64,000 bases of DNA, taken from contig JAFCMP010000077.1 of NCBI GenBank assembly GCA_017506865.1, positions 186,001 to 250,000 on the forward strand, written 5' to 3'. Position numbers and translations under genes: made by a program. Source of the stretch: Tribonema minus (lineage: Eukaryota > Sar > Xanthophyceae > Tribonematales > Tribonemataceae). The notes under the pieces are model-generated. The model worked only from the letters and a program-made list of their open reading frames with translations. It was not told the DNA's origin and made no database searches. Positions 33,501-41,800 of this stretch are shown here, piece by piece. The first letter of the stretch is position 1, and the number at the start of each line of letters is the position of its first letter.

Positions 33501-35574
33501 GTCGGCCCCAGTGATTCAGAGAGCGCACAATCAGGCGCGCTTGGGGTTTGGGTTAGGGTTAGGGTTAGGGCTGCCCCTGTGGTCCAGGAGCGACCCTTGG
33601 GTGCGAACAAGACTGCGCCAGCAAGGGGCGTAGCACAGTGACCGTGCACTGCGCGATCATGCACTCAGCCTCAGACTCGACCACCATGGCCGCGGGCACG
33701 TACACATCGAAGCACAGTCTAAAACGTGACGAGCACTGCAGCGGGCGGTTACAGGAAGCGGTTCCTGTCGACCGTGAAAGGGTCGTAACCCGAGTGACCT
33801 GGAAAAAAAAGCGCTGGCAGATGGCGTAGAGCAAAGACCGTACACTACGAATAACATACTCAGCCTCAGACTTGACCATGGCACGGCAGCCGCCGTGGGC
33901 GCATATCCATTGAAGCAGAGTCTTGTATGCGCCATGCTGCAGCGAGCGGTAACGGAAAGCGGTTACCTGGTTCCCGCAACGACCGTGCGCTGCGAATCAT
34001 GGACTCAACCTCAGACTTGACTTGGCCATGATCGCAAAATCATCGAAGCACAGGCTACAAAGCGCAGCGCTGCAGCAAGCGGTTACGGAAAGCGGTTACC
34101 TTCCTGTCGACTGCGAAGGGGTCGTAACCGAGCGAGGTGGAAAAGAAAGCGCTGGCAAATGGCGTAGAGCAAAGACCATACACTACAAATAACATACTCA
34201 GCCTCAGAATTGACCATGTCCGGCAGCCGCCGTGGGCGCATATCCATTGAAGCACAGTCTAAAACGCACCGCTGCAACCAGCGGTTACAAAAAAGCGAAA
34301 CAGGGGAGCGAGCGGTCACAAAAAGCGGTCACCTGGTTCCTGTCGACCGCGAAGGGGTCGCTGCCCTCGCGCAGCAGAACGCGGATGATGCCGAGGCTGC
34401 TGCGGCCCGCAGCAGCTCTCAGCAGCGCGGTCTCGCCCGCCGCATTGGTCCAGTGCATGACATTCGTGCCTGGGTCCTGGTGTTCATCAGCATAGCACCA
34501 GATCCACACAGAGTCAATGAATTGTGCCACTTTGAGGTACGGTACATTTTTCACGGGATATATTGATCCTTCTACTTCCAGGTGTGAAGTATGCCTGGGT
34601 CCTGGTGTTCAACAGCACAGCACCAGATTCACACGGAGTGACTTGAATGCACTGCGGGCATAAACTTCAGAGTATTAATGCCTGGGTCCTGGTGTCCATC
34701 AGCACACCGCCAGATCCACACGGGGTGACTTACATGCGTTGTGAGCATAAACTTCAAAGCATTTGCATGCCACAAGCCAAGTGAAGTTGCTGTTTGGCGG
34801 GGTGGTGTTATGCACGAGCCACATTGAGGGCTCAAAAATGATCTCGCAGGTTGACACTCTTCACAATACCAGATTGTCATGAGCCTACAGCTGACTGTCT
34901 GCTGGCGCACAGTGGCCTTTCATCATCTGCGCAAGGCGCGCCAATAACTGCATACGCTTGCGTCGTGCGCTGTGAGGGATGCTCAACACATTTTGGTACT
35001 CTGCAGCACTCGATCAGGTGTAGCGACTTCAACCACCATTTGCGCTGGCTCATGCTGATCGTCAACTTTCAGCACAGCGAGCGGCAAGTATGCATGCCAT
35101 GTTCCTCGGCATTTCCACCAATGTTCTGACATTTAACGAGCTTGCCTTATTGGAGCTCTTATTAAGCAGAAACTCCACCAGCTCCGCATTGCCCCCAAGT
35201 ACTGCATACTGCAATGGCAGATTCCCCTCCTTGTCCGGCTGCAGCATATCGATTCCTCTCTCGGCCTGCATAAGGACCAATTCAAAATCCACCATCAGAG
35301 TGATGTACCAGCATGATCAGTCAAGGATTCATATAGTGTGATTCAACATACAAGCGGCACACCCATTCAGCAACACCTCATGAGAACGCACGAGGCTATG
35401 TGAATGCAACGAAGTCTTAAAACTTACGCCTTCTGCGAGCAGCATCGCCACAACAGGTAGATTGCCCTCAGCACAGGAACCTCTGAGAGTCTTGCCATGG
35501 TAGGACACTGATTCTGGAGTTGCCACTGCGGACGTCGCAGCGGCATTTGTGCTGCGACATCTATCAGGGTCCAT
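9588..35574 (-). CDS. Ankyrin-repeat DHHC palmitoyltransferase, 17 exons, 683 aa
   Basis: Exons in transcript order: 35574-35428, 35265-35146, 34476-34333, 32090-32010, 27494-27375, 25864-25751, 23815-23691, 22783-22714, 21823-21789, 20833-20686, 18571-18462, 16571-16469, 15617-15531, 14471-14410, 13634-13514, 11790-11503, 9764-9588 (TAG). They total 2052 bp and all phases close. Exons 1-7 encode about six ankyrin repeats ([67 protein letters not shown]). Exon 9 is an acidic/basic linker. Exons 10-12 encode membrane helices, ending in the DPG motif (LLQPDPG). Exons 13-15 give a canonical cysteine-rich domain, C-x2-C-x9-HC-x2-C-x2-C-x4-DHHC, followed by GWINADIG. Exon 16 holds a helix and the TTxE motif (TTNERLHW), and exon 17 a basic tail ([10 protein letters not shown]). 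Such enzymes (HIP14, Akr1, TIP1) S-acylate proteins at Golgi, endosomal or vacuolar membranes. The ATG at 35574 is the first after an in-frame TGA. Intron 2 uses a GC donor (AAG|GCAAGC). Least certain junctions: the acceptors of exon 8 (ATGAG) and exon 11. Confidence 0.93.
9918..10175 (-). repeat. Two decayed copies of the 5' edge of exon 17
   Basis: On the minus strand, 9987-9918 repeats GCAGGGGAAGCGGCCAGACT and reads [20 protein letters not shown]. 10170-10110 reads [17 protein letters not shown]. The intact exon 17 starts [19 protein letters not shown] at 9764. Both copies lie upstream of it in the transcript direction, inside intron 16. Confidence 0.88.
10289..11039. mobile_element. MITE-like element with inverted ends and TA flanks
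   Basis: The ends are inverted repeats: left CCGTAAATCACGAGGTATAA, right complement CCGTAAATCACGGGGTCTAA. A TA dinucleotide lies outside each end (10287-10288 and 11040-11041), as expected for a Tc1/mariner-type target duplication. The 751-bp interior has no transposase frame. It contains many short palindromic units of the type GTATAAGA(T/A)ACCCGTTTCTTAT, and a near-identical direct repeat at about 10379-10465 and 10831-10920. A CAG run sits at about 10583-10613. It is inside intron 16 of the palmitoyltransferase gene. Confidence 0.72.
12102..12206. repeat. Minisatellite, 13-bp unit, 8 copies
   Basis: Eight head-to-tail copies of GAGTCTGAGACAT with single-base variants (GGGTCTGAGACAC, GAGTTGGAGACAT, GAGTTCGAGACAT). 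It lies in intron 15 of the palmitoyltransferase gene. No coding role is visible. Confidence 0.9.
13130..13450 (-). repeat. Three decayed copies of the 3' edge of exon 15
   Basis: Copies at about 13135-13180, 13255-13315 and 13380-13432 repeat the plus-strand text CTCACCTCCCTACGCCAGGC, then GACGACAGA..GCGCAAGCCACAGCGCC. On the minus strand this is [17 protein letters not shown] followed by the GTGAG donor. They lie downstream of intact exon 15 (13634-13514), spaced about 120-130 bp. The intervening intron text (TTTCTTG.TCATT, CAAGCCTT) is repeated as well. Confidence 0.9.
14338..14400. repeat. Interstitial telomere-like (TTAGGG)n, degenerate
   Basis: TTAGATTAGGGTTAGGGCTAG..TTAGGATT..GGTGTTAGGATT: degenerate TTAGGG repeats directly next to the donor of exon 14. 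Similar short tracts occur at 6437-6473, 12838-12890, 17115-17142, 26625-26660, 33206-33226, 33548-33574, 43815-43850, 46349-46386 and 48180-48203. Confidence 0.85.
14609..14651. repeat. Head-to-head telomere-like repeat
   Basis: GGTTAAGGTTAGGGTCAGGG followed immediately by TTACCCTAACCCTAACCCT. The G-rich and C-rich strands meet head-to-head, giving an imperfect hairpin inside intron 13. Confidence 0.85.
15085..15480 (-). repeat. Decayed donor-side copies of exon 13
   Basis: Copies of the exon's last bases and donor region (plus-strand text like ATC.AGCACGTGCCACAGATGAG, or GTGCCCTCG.GC.AAG) lie at about 15085-15120, 15180-15225, 15320-15365 and 15425-15475, downstream of intact exon 13 (15617-15531). 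An acceptor-side copy (CGAAATCGCGCTGCGAAGGC) lies upstream at 15830-15890. Confidence 0.75.
16655..16850 (-). repeat. Decayed acceptor-side copies of exon 12
   Basis: The intron end and first bases of exon 12 (minus strand TGCCAATTGCAGCGGG; plus text CGCTGCAATTGG.A.G.CAGCAG) recur at about 16668-16715 and 16795-16850, upstream of the intact acceptor at 16572. TGTAC-rich intron text is repeated between them. Confidence 0.75.
17350..18415 (-). repeat. Six-rung ladder of decayed copies of the 3' edge of exon 11
   Basis: Plus-strand text CTTTTGCGCAGTGAGTGCCC, then AGGGTAATCGCCGTCGCC, starts at about 18351, 18205, 18013, 17830, 17551 and 17354. The intact exon edge is at 18462. On the minus strand it encodes [16 protein letters not shown] plus the donor. 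Spacing is 110, 146, 192, 183, 279 and 197 bp. Divergence grows with distance, and the intron text between rungs (TTCCTCGACAGTC, CATGTACT, CTATGGCTACAGATTA) is also repeated. The region is in intron 11. Confidence 0.95.
18945..19090 (-). repeat. SINE-like dispersed repeat related to the LINE 3' tail, copy A
   Basis: On the minus strand: GATCGGCAATGCGCA, GAGACACTTTCAAGGCATTC, ACAAGACACATG, GATTGCAAGCTGGACATCC, CGTCTGGGCT. The same order of blocks is found at 53330-53470 (plus) and 58350-58450 (minus), and in the 3' tail of the LINE at about 31866-31965. It is non-coding: substitutions between copies do not favour wobble positions. Confidence 0.8.
19361..19438. repeat. Interstitial telomeric (CCCTAA)n, two near-perfect tracts
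   Basis: About five perfect CCCTAA units, the block AAGAAGCGATCATGCACTT, then four more units and the same AAGAAGCGATCATGCACTT again. The telomeric tract has therefore been duplicated together with its flank (unit about 50 bp). It lies in intron 10 of the palmitoyltransferase gene. Confidence 0.95.
20279..20640 (-). repeat. Two decayed copies of the 3' half of exon 10, ~205-bp period
   Basis: The plus-strand blocks GGCCGC.GCGCACGACC.CGCC, AGC.CCACCGC and AATA/ATGAGCCA recur at about 20285, 20490 and the intact exon edge 20690. On the minus strand they encode [19 protein letters not shown]. The following 100 bp (CTCCTCTACAC.ACA.TACTT, GCAATGTGGTGGAAGGTGA) repeats too. The duplicated unit therefore spans half an exon, its donor and about 100 bp of intron. 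Confidence 0.93.
20895..20995 (-). repeat. Tandem copy of the acceptor side of exon 10
   Basis: 20904-20990 repeats 20801-20890 with a 103-bp offset: GCGGCTA.CC.CGGGCGCG, GCGGTTGCGGCGCCTGC, GTAGGTAGGTAGGGGCAGCG. The intact acceptor is at 20834-20836; this copy sits upstream of it. Confidence 0.92.
22095..22575. repeat. Seven degenerate units around GACCCTGGCC..GCTGGTGCAG
   Basis: The core GACCCTGGCCAAGCTGGTGC recurs near 22106, 22203, 22239, 22335, 22413, 22478 and 22546, each followed by a GTATGGTAGGTAT.A..GGTC-like stretch. It lies in intron 8 of the palmitoyltransferase gene. A TM-like minus-strand frame (21960-22060) adjoins it, but the exon chain closes without it. Confidence 0.8.
23085..23400. 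repeat. Four ~100-bp tandem units with poly-G cores
   Basis: Units begin near 23090, 23190, 23290 and 23380. They share CATTGAAAATAACCCCTCT, GGAAAGTCACRTGAAACCTG, ATTTACATTTCAA, a run of 7-14 G, then GTCACAACTCGCTGTCAGA. They lie in intron 7, downstream of exon 7. Confidence 0.92.
23465..23545 (-). repeat. Decayed copy of the 3' edge of exon 7
   Basis: GCTGACCTGGAACTCGGCCG, then CTGCC.CG.GCGCCG and CAGCCGCCCACCGCCATC, repeat the donor edge of exon 7 (23691-23760). The copy lies 215 bp downstream in the transcript direction. Confidence 0.9.
23880..24405 (-). repeat. Six-rung ladder of copies of the 3' splice site of exon 7
   Basis: The plus text TCCTGCGCGGAGGAGCGTCA, CAGGC..., then GGTGTCAGCGCTC.ACTAC and CAGTGCTCAACAAC, recurs at about 23898, 23980, 24080, 24172, 24280 and 24355. 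The intact acceptor is at 23816. On the minus strand each rung carries TGACGCTCCTCCGCGCAG, a pyrimidine-rich 3' splice site. Rung spacing is 75-108 bp. Confidence 0.93.
24765..25600 (-). repeat. Ladder of copies of the 5' splice site of exon 6
   Basis: Plus text (A)GTGCTCAGCACCTTGACGTT, CGCGTCGCAGCCCATGCGCGC, recurs near 25555, 25425, 25298, 25165, 25000, 24882 and 24765. The intact edge is at 25751. On the minus strand it encodes [10 protein letters not shown] followed by GTGC. Two tracts of GGGTCAGGGTTA telomere-like sequence are embedded. Confidence 0.92.
25985..26600 (-). repeat. Four-rung ladder of copies of the 5' half of exon 6
   Basis: GCCCCCTGCAGCGCCGCCCA, GTGCAGGCAGTTGCGCGC, GTGCCGTCCAA.CGCC.CGGATCCTG recurs at about 25990, 26175, 26362 and 26540; the intact exon is 25864-25751. 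On the minus strand the rungs still read [19 protein letters not shown] in part. Spacing is about 180 bp, and the intron text (CATCAAAGAAG.ATAT, ACACCATACA.ACATA) is repeated with it. Confidence 0.95.
26820..27220 (-). repeat. Copies of the 3' edge of exon 5
   Basis: CCCACCTGGCCGCTGCGCAG (minus: LLRSGQ plus the donor) recurs in decayed form at about 27180, 27062 and 26823. Each copy is followed by GCACGATTCACG.GCAC or similar. A clean TTAGGG tract at 26991-27022 sits between rungs. Confidence 0.88.
26991..27022. repeat. Interstitial telomeric (TTAGGG)n
   Basis: GGGGTTAGGGTTAGGGTTAG followed by GGTTAGGGTTGGGG, about five units, in intron 5 between two copies of the exon 5 donor edge. Confidence 0.95.
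27580..28265 (-). repeat. Ladder of copies of the 5' half of exon 5
   Basis: CCCTCCGCGTCGCCGCGGCC, CGCC.GCGCGCGCACGGCGTC, GGCGCCCTGCAGCA recurs at about 27590, 27737, 28037 and more weakly at 28205. The intact exon starts at 27494. On the minus strand these read [34 protein letters not shown] intron text is co-duplicated. Confidence 0.9.
29029..31975 (+). mobile_element. R2-like non-LTR retrotransposon, 5'-truncated and decayed
   Basis: One plus-strand frame (codons in register with 29092) runs from about 29029 to 31812, with only two in-frame stops (TAG 29701, TAA 31063). It holds reverse transcriptase motifs [14 protein letters not shown] and GAYMDDAN, the downstream LLGVPVG and [14 protein letters not shown] blocks, and an Ala-rich insertion (about 29990-30660). 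A zinc knuckle follows, [17 protein letters not shown], as C-x2-C-x8-H-x3-C, then a restriction-like endonuclease core with [17 protein letters not shown]. That order (RT, knuckle, PD-(D/E)XK nuclease) is typical of R2-type LINEs. The upstream part of the RT and the N-terminus are missing. AATACACTC occurs at 29020-29028 and again at 31976-31984 and 31999-32007, a candidate target duplication. It lies antisense in intron 4 of the palmitoyltransferase gene. Confidence 0.9.
31866..31965 (+). repeat. LINE 3' tail shared with short dispersed repeats
   Basis: GCGACACTTTCAGACTG, TACGACATGTAGATTC, GATGCCAATCATCTGGGC, TTTTTCGCGCCCTGAGCG, AAAAAGTACA. The same series of blocks occurs at 53360-53466 and, more decayed, at 18945-19090 and 58350-58450. 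Confidence 0.78.
33745..34150 (-). repeat. Copies of the 3' edge of exon 3
   Basis: GTTACCT..TTCCTGTCGACCGCGAA, GGGGTCG..C (minus: [11 protein letters not shown] plus the donor) recurs at about 34095, 33960 and 33755. The intact exon edge is at 34333. The flanks (GCGGTTACNGAAAGCGGTTA, GTAGAGCAAAGACC.TACACTAC, CATATCCATTGAAGCA.AGTCT) are repeated too. Confidence 0.93.
34590..34735 (-). repeat. Copies of the 3' splice site of exon 3
   Basis: TGCCTGGGTCCTGGTGTTCA, ACAGCA.AGCACCAGATCCAC, ACGGAGTGACTT is present three times: 34469 (functional acceptor), 34591 and 34680. Rung spacing is about 90-120 bp. On the minus strand this is the intron end CACCAG|GACCCAGGCA. Confidence 0.93.
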
Positions 35575-35833
35575 CAGCAGCAAGCTAACGATATACGAGC
35601 GCCGTCATCAGGATCCTGCGCGAGGCAAAATACCCTGATCGGGAAGGTTGAAGTTGAACTAAAAAAAAACCGGCAGAGAATGCTCCTTGGCGTCTGCTCT
35701 GCTTGAGCATTGTGTCACCACAAGCCATCGCATCTTTCACGGGAAATGCTGCCCTTCGCAGATCCGGACCCAACAGTGCATTGGTGAACAGCAGGACACA
35801 AAACTTGGCTTGCATTTTTTTGGAGCGACAGAA
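35575..35833. promoter_or_regulatory. Divergent promoter region
   Basis: The 259 bp separating the ATG of the palmitoyltransferase gene (35574, minus) from that of the PH-domain gene (35834, plus). It must contain both 5' untranslated regions and probably a shared promoter. It has an A-rich run (35660-35668) and a T-rich run (35816-35822). No TATA box is clear. The plus start GACAGAAATGG has A at -3 and G at +4. Confidence 0.5.
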
Positions 35834-38803
35834 ATGGAGGCACCGCCAGCTGCATCACAAGCACTAGGAAGCCAGCATGGAAGACATCAGGCCTCAAGCA
35901 GTGCTGATGCATCAGCTGCCATGGATGTACCAGCAGCTGTGCAAGCAAATGATGCAGCCGCTGGAGACAAGCCACTGAGCAGCGTGGCAGCCAGAGCTGC
36001 TCTGTTCCAGGCCAAGACCGCAGCAGCGAAGCCCGTCACCCCATCAGCGAGCAGGCCTGGCGGCAGCTCGCCATCGGCGGTGCGAGGCAGCACACATGCA
36101 CGGTCGAAAACAGGCTTCGGCCTGGTTGCTGCAGAGGCAGCTGAGGTGCCGGCGAAGCGGCCCAGCATCGGCGGCGAGGAGGGGAAGGGGGACGCAGAGG
36201 GGGAGGAGCCCAGCAACAATGCTGGCTCTGGTGCGTCGCCGCATCGGCGCGTGCAGACCATGTCTGTTCTGGCTCGCGCGAAAGCCTTCGCGGCGGCGCA
36301 GGACGACGACTCCGACGCCGATAGACCCGCATCGGCCACCATGGTCAAGCGGCCTTCGCTGCTGGCACTACAGACGGGGGGCACGGTGAGCGGCCTCAAG
36401 AACATGCTCGCGGACGTGGGCTTCAACCCCATGGAGACGCCGCAGCAGATCAAGGACATGATAGAGCGCGGCGGCCGCGGCGCCGTGAAGCAGGCCGCCG
36501 ACAGCAGCAGCAGCGGCAGCAGCAGCGGCAGCGGCAGCGGCAGCGGCGGCAGCAGAAGCAGCGACGCCAGCGACAGCGACAACGTCAGCGGCAGCAGCAG
36601 CGAAAGCGAAGACGGCGGCGACGGCAGCGACGATGCTGATGAGGCCGCCGCGGACGACCGCAGCGGCAGCGCGGCGGGAGGCGCCTCGCGCCGCAGCAGC
36701 GCAGAACCGGACTCGAGGCGCAGCAGCGTGACCGACATCAGCGGATCGCGCGCAGGCGGCGCTCGGCGAGGCAGCGTCGACGGCAGCAGCAGCGGCGGCG
36801 GCGGCGGCGGCGCACAGCAGCAGCGCGGCGGCGCGGTGCGGGCGGCGATCGCCGCGGCGGATGCCGCCGTCGCCGCCGCCACGCCGCGGCAGCACGTGCG
36901 CAGCAAGACTGCTGCAAGCCCACACTCGCATTCGCACTCTCCTGGCGGCGGCGGCGGCGGAGGCGGCGGCGGCGGCGGCTGCGGCAGCGGTGGTCATTCG
37001 CATTCCCCAGGCGCTGCTGCAGGCCGCAAGAGCGTGTCGCCTGGAGGCGGCGGCGCGCATAGGAAGGGCGGCAAGAGCTACGTAATCGCCAACAGGGTGA
37101 GCGACGCGATACCAGTAGACCAAGTAGGTGGACAGAAATAAGGTCAGCGGTGCAGCGCGCTGGCTGACGCGGAAAGACGCGCAGCACGGCAGCGGCAGAC
37201 GGCAACGTGCGCCAAGGCACACGTGACCAGAGATGAGGCGCAGAGGCAGGCAGAAATCTGTAGTGAGACGTACGCGATCAGAGATGGAGAGCGTTCATCA
37301 TAGCATTGAGTTTGATTGTCCCGCGCCACGCGCGACAGGTGTACCCGCGTGGGCGGCACCGGCGGCGCTGCTTGCCCCAGCGGCAGTAACAATGGAGCAA
37401 CGCTGCATGGCATGCCCATGATGAAGTGCACTCACTACAGCATTAAGTCGAAAGTCGAAAAGCTAGCTATTAAGCTACCCTGCGTTGCTTGTGGCAGGTG
37501 TACCCGGCGTGGGCGGAGCCGGCGGCGGTGCGCGTGCAGACGCTCGCGCGCGTGTGCGCGGCGCGCGCCGTCGTGCGCCGCAAGCTCGTCTCCGAGGTCA
37601 CCGCGTTCAGCGTCATCATGGAGCGCGGCATCGCGATGACCAAGCACCCGTTCGGCTCGCGCGCGCGCCCCAAGGCGGTCGCGCTGCGCATCCGGCAGCG
37701 CCGCGGCGTCATGCAGCTGACGTGGGGGGGGCGCAGCGCGCTCGCGCTGAGCGCTGTGTACGGCGTCGTGAAGGGCGTAGAGACGACGGCGATGCGGCGC
37801 AGCGTGCTGCGGACGTGCGGCGGGGACGGCGCGGCGGCGGCGCGGCGCGCGCCGGGGTGCTTCTCGCTGCTCACGCCCAAGCGCACGCTGGACTTCGAGG
37901 TGGGGGTGCGCCGCTACTGCTTCTGCTGCCATACAACTGCTGTGTACATCAGCGCATTGCAGGGGCAGAGAGAGGCTGCAGTGCTTCTCGCTGCTCACGC
38001 CCAAGCCCACGCTGCTGGACTTTCAGGTGGAGACCGCGCGCGCGCGCGCTCTGCCTGGCACATTTTCATGCATGTATGCACATTGAAGCTTGCCGTGTTG
38101 TAGCGTGAAGTCATTGCTGGCTTACGAAACTTGTACATCTGGACGCAATGCTTGGAAGTACATAGTTCGATGGCATTACGTCTTCCCCTGCCAACCGCAC
38201 TCCCCGCGCCGCCGCCGCTGCTGCCACCGCCTCCGCTGCCGCGCAGGTGGCGAACCCCTGGCTCGCGCTGCTGGTCGTGCGTGCGATGCGCCTCTTCCTA
38301 GGCGCGCACTTCGACAGCATTCCGCCCGCGCAGTTCTGCTCGCCCGTCAGGCTCATACCGCGCGGCACCGACGGCGTCTCGCCGCGCCACTTCGCCGTGC
38401 CCGTTGCCGCCGCCGCCGCCGTCGCCGCTCCGGCCTCCGCTGCTGCTGCGGCGCTGCCGCCAGCGGCGGAGGCAGCGCCCGAGGCGGCGCCGCCGCCGCA
38501 GCTGCGCCGCGGCAGCGCTTTGCAGGCGGCGGCGGCGGCGGAGCCGCGCAGGGGCAGCGCCGCCGGCGGCCTCAGCAGCAGCAGCGGCGGCGGCGGCGGC
38601 GGCGGCGGCGGCTCGTGGACGGCGGCGGACGCGGCCGCGCGCGCGCTGCCGCAGGCGCAGCCGCTGCCGTCCGCGATGCTGCGCGACGGCGACTGCCCGC
38701 CGCTGAGCCCGCACAGCACGGGCCTCGACGAGCCTGCGCTGCCGCGCACACCGCTCATGTCGGAGGTCGCCAGGGCGGCGGCGCGCGGCAATGATGATGA
38801 TGA

Positions 38804-38858
<55 letters not shown>

Positions 38859-41800
38859 GGCGATGGAGGAGGAGAGAGGCGCGGGTCCGCCGCGCGGCAC
38901 ACGCGGTGCGTAACCGCCGGCGCCGCGCTGAAGGGCAAGACGTTCAACTTCATGGCGCTGCCAGGTGAGCGCTGCTGCCTGAGCGCTGCTGCTTGAGCGC
39001 TGAGGCGTCAGAGGGGGGGTATAATGTTTGTGGTCGATGCCATCGACACCGCAGTTTGAGCAGAGACCTGAGGTCGCCTCAAATGTTTGAGCAGCAGCGA
39101 TTGACCGGGTTTCTTCGGCTCCTCAAGTCAACGTCAACTTAAAGTGCACCTTATGGTGATCTCCTAACGCTACCGCTGGACCTGCCCGTACCCCTGCACA
39201 ACCTTTTTTCACCGCGTCAACGCTCAGGCGCCTTGCCCGCGACGGCACCAATGTTCGGCGGCGCGGCAGTGCGGATGCGCACCGCAATACCATCCTAAAT
39301 CCCGATTTTTTGCCTTGTTGCTCAGGCAACCATGCATCATCATTTTGTCCTTGCCTCAACGCTCAGGCGCCTCGCCGGCGACATCTCCCACGTCCGCCTA
39401 CACGGCGGAGGCGCAGCATCGCCCGCACGACTCTGCCGACGGCAGCGAGGTCAGCGCGGGCGACGGCGGCGATGGCGGCGGCGGCGGCGCGGAGTACCGC
39501 GGCGTCAACAGCGCTCAGCGCGGGGACCGCTTCGCTCACTACACGCTCAGCTCCGTGTACAAGGTGAGGCGCACCTGGCTGAAAGTTGCGCACTACACGC
39601 TCAGTTCCGTGTACAAGTTGGGAAGAACGACTGGTATGAGGTTGTTGAGGAGCGTATGGGGGCTGTAGGAGGGCGCCGCCTCCGCTTAAAAACGACTGGT
39701 GGAAGCCGTTAGGTTAAGGGTCAGGGTTAGGTGCGCACTACACGCTCAGCTCCGTCTACAAGGTGAGGAGAGCGCCTGGTGTGACGTTGTTGAGGAGCGT
39801 ACGGGGGCTGTAGGAGGCCTCCTTCACTCAACAGCACACACACACACTTGTGCAAGTCGCATTCAGTTGAAGCCTCATTCCATTGCAGCCCTTCATGTAG
39901 GGGTAGAGTGTTGGAGTTGCGCAAGAGGTAGGAGTACAGTGGGAGTGAGGTTCCTTCTTTTGTGTTCAGGTGGCGGCGATCAGGCAGGGGTGCCTCCTTC
40001 GGTGCGAGCCTCGTTGTGTCGAGGAGTTGCGGGTTCATACAGTAGCACATGGGACACTCACGTGTGGACTGCCGCTGACCCTAACCCTAATTTAAGGGTG
40101 CGCGCTTGGGGCGGCGGCACTAGCGTCGGCGCTTATACGGACAGGTCAGGAGTGAGTGTAGGGTTCCGGTGAGGGCTAGGACTAAGGGTCAGAGTTAGCC
40201 ACGTCCACGATACCCCTCCCCCCCTCCTGCGCAATACTGACGGTTCTTTGTGCATATAAAATACGCACACATCATCACACCCTCACGTGCATGCATACAT
40301 GCCCCTACTCATCGCGGCAGGTGCAAGAGATCAAGAGATACGCACGCGTTACTGTACCATCATGTGCATACCGATACCTAACCCTCCACCCCCCCCTTCC
40401 GCACCCTGGCAGGTGCAAGAGGACGTAGCATCAAGAGGCACGCACGCACAGCATGCTCTCATATGCATACGTACCATCCCCCTCGCCCCCTGGCAGGTGC
40501 GAGAGGACGCTGCATCGAGAGATACGCACGCGTTACCGTACCCTCATGTGCACACCCATACCTACCATACCCTCATGTGCATATACACATACCCTATCAC
40601 CTCCGCCAGGTGCAAGCGGACGTTGCGGAGGCCAAGGAGGAGGAGTGGATTGCCGCCGACCTCAACAGTGTTGCCATACTCTATGTGCACACCCATAGAC
40701 ACCATACCCTCATGTACATAACATACCCATACCTACCCCCCGCCAGGTGCAAGAGGACGCCGCAGAGGCCAAGGAGGAGGAGTGGATAGCCGCCGACCTC
40801 AACGACAAGCTGCGGTGCCTGCGCAAGATGATTGGCCAGGCGGAGCCTTCGGCGGCGGGCGACGGCGGCTTTTCTTCGCTCACCGCGCAAGCGTTGCAGG
40901 TGCGTTGCGGTGCTTGAGTACACCCACGGGTCATGTGCAGTACATCGGTGAACTCTTTTGTCGAGCACACTCTCATACGTGCTGTCCGCTCACACCGGCG
41001 ACGCTTCGCTCACTGCAAGGGTTGCCGCTGCTTTCTGGGGTACACACCCAGTACGCCGCTGAACCCTCATGCCAGTGTGCATGCAGCATTGTTGCTCCCA
41101 TTTCACGGCAAGGGGGGGTCTACTGCTGTAGTGTTCAGATGCAGCTGACCCTGTATGAATGTGGCCAGAACTACCGAGAACCGCAACCAGCCAACCACCG
41201 AGAACCGCAACCAGCCAGATACCGGGTGCTGCAGCAAAACACATTAGCAGTACTCAGACCCCCCCCCTGATCCCCCTCCCCCCACCCCCACTCCCTATGC
41301 ACAGGCAGCCGCGCGGCAGAATAAGGCCCTCTTCCAGTCCAAACTCGGACTGCACCCCAGGGCGCAGCAGCACGGCGGCAGCGGCGACAAGCGCATGAAT
41401 GCATGGGGCACCGCCGCCGCCGGCGCCGCCGCTGCTGCCAGCCCCAGCAGAACCGGCAGCAGCGCCGCCGCTTCCGCCTCTGCATCGCCGCCGCTGCACC
41501 AGCGCCTCTTCAGCGGCGGCGGCGGCGGCGGTGCCGGCAGCGGCGTGCTCGGCAGCTTCGTGGACTTCGGCGCGTCGATACGCAGCCTGTCGAGCGAGAG
41601 CGGCGGACTCACGCGCGGCGGCAGCAGCGCGGCGGTGCTCGGCGGCGGCGGCGGCGGCGCTGCGGCAGCAGCAGCAGCGCTCGGCGAGCCCGACGCCGAG
41701 GCGCGCGAGCGCCGCAAGGACGAGCTGCTCATGTCGCGCTCCGCCATGTACCAGACGGCGTACGCGCGCGGCGCGACGGCGCTGTCGCCCAGTGCGCACC

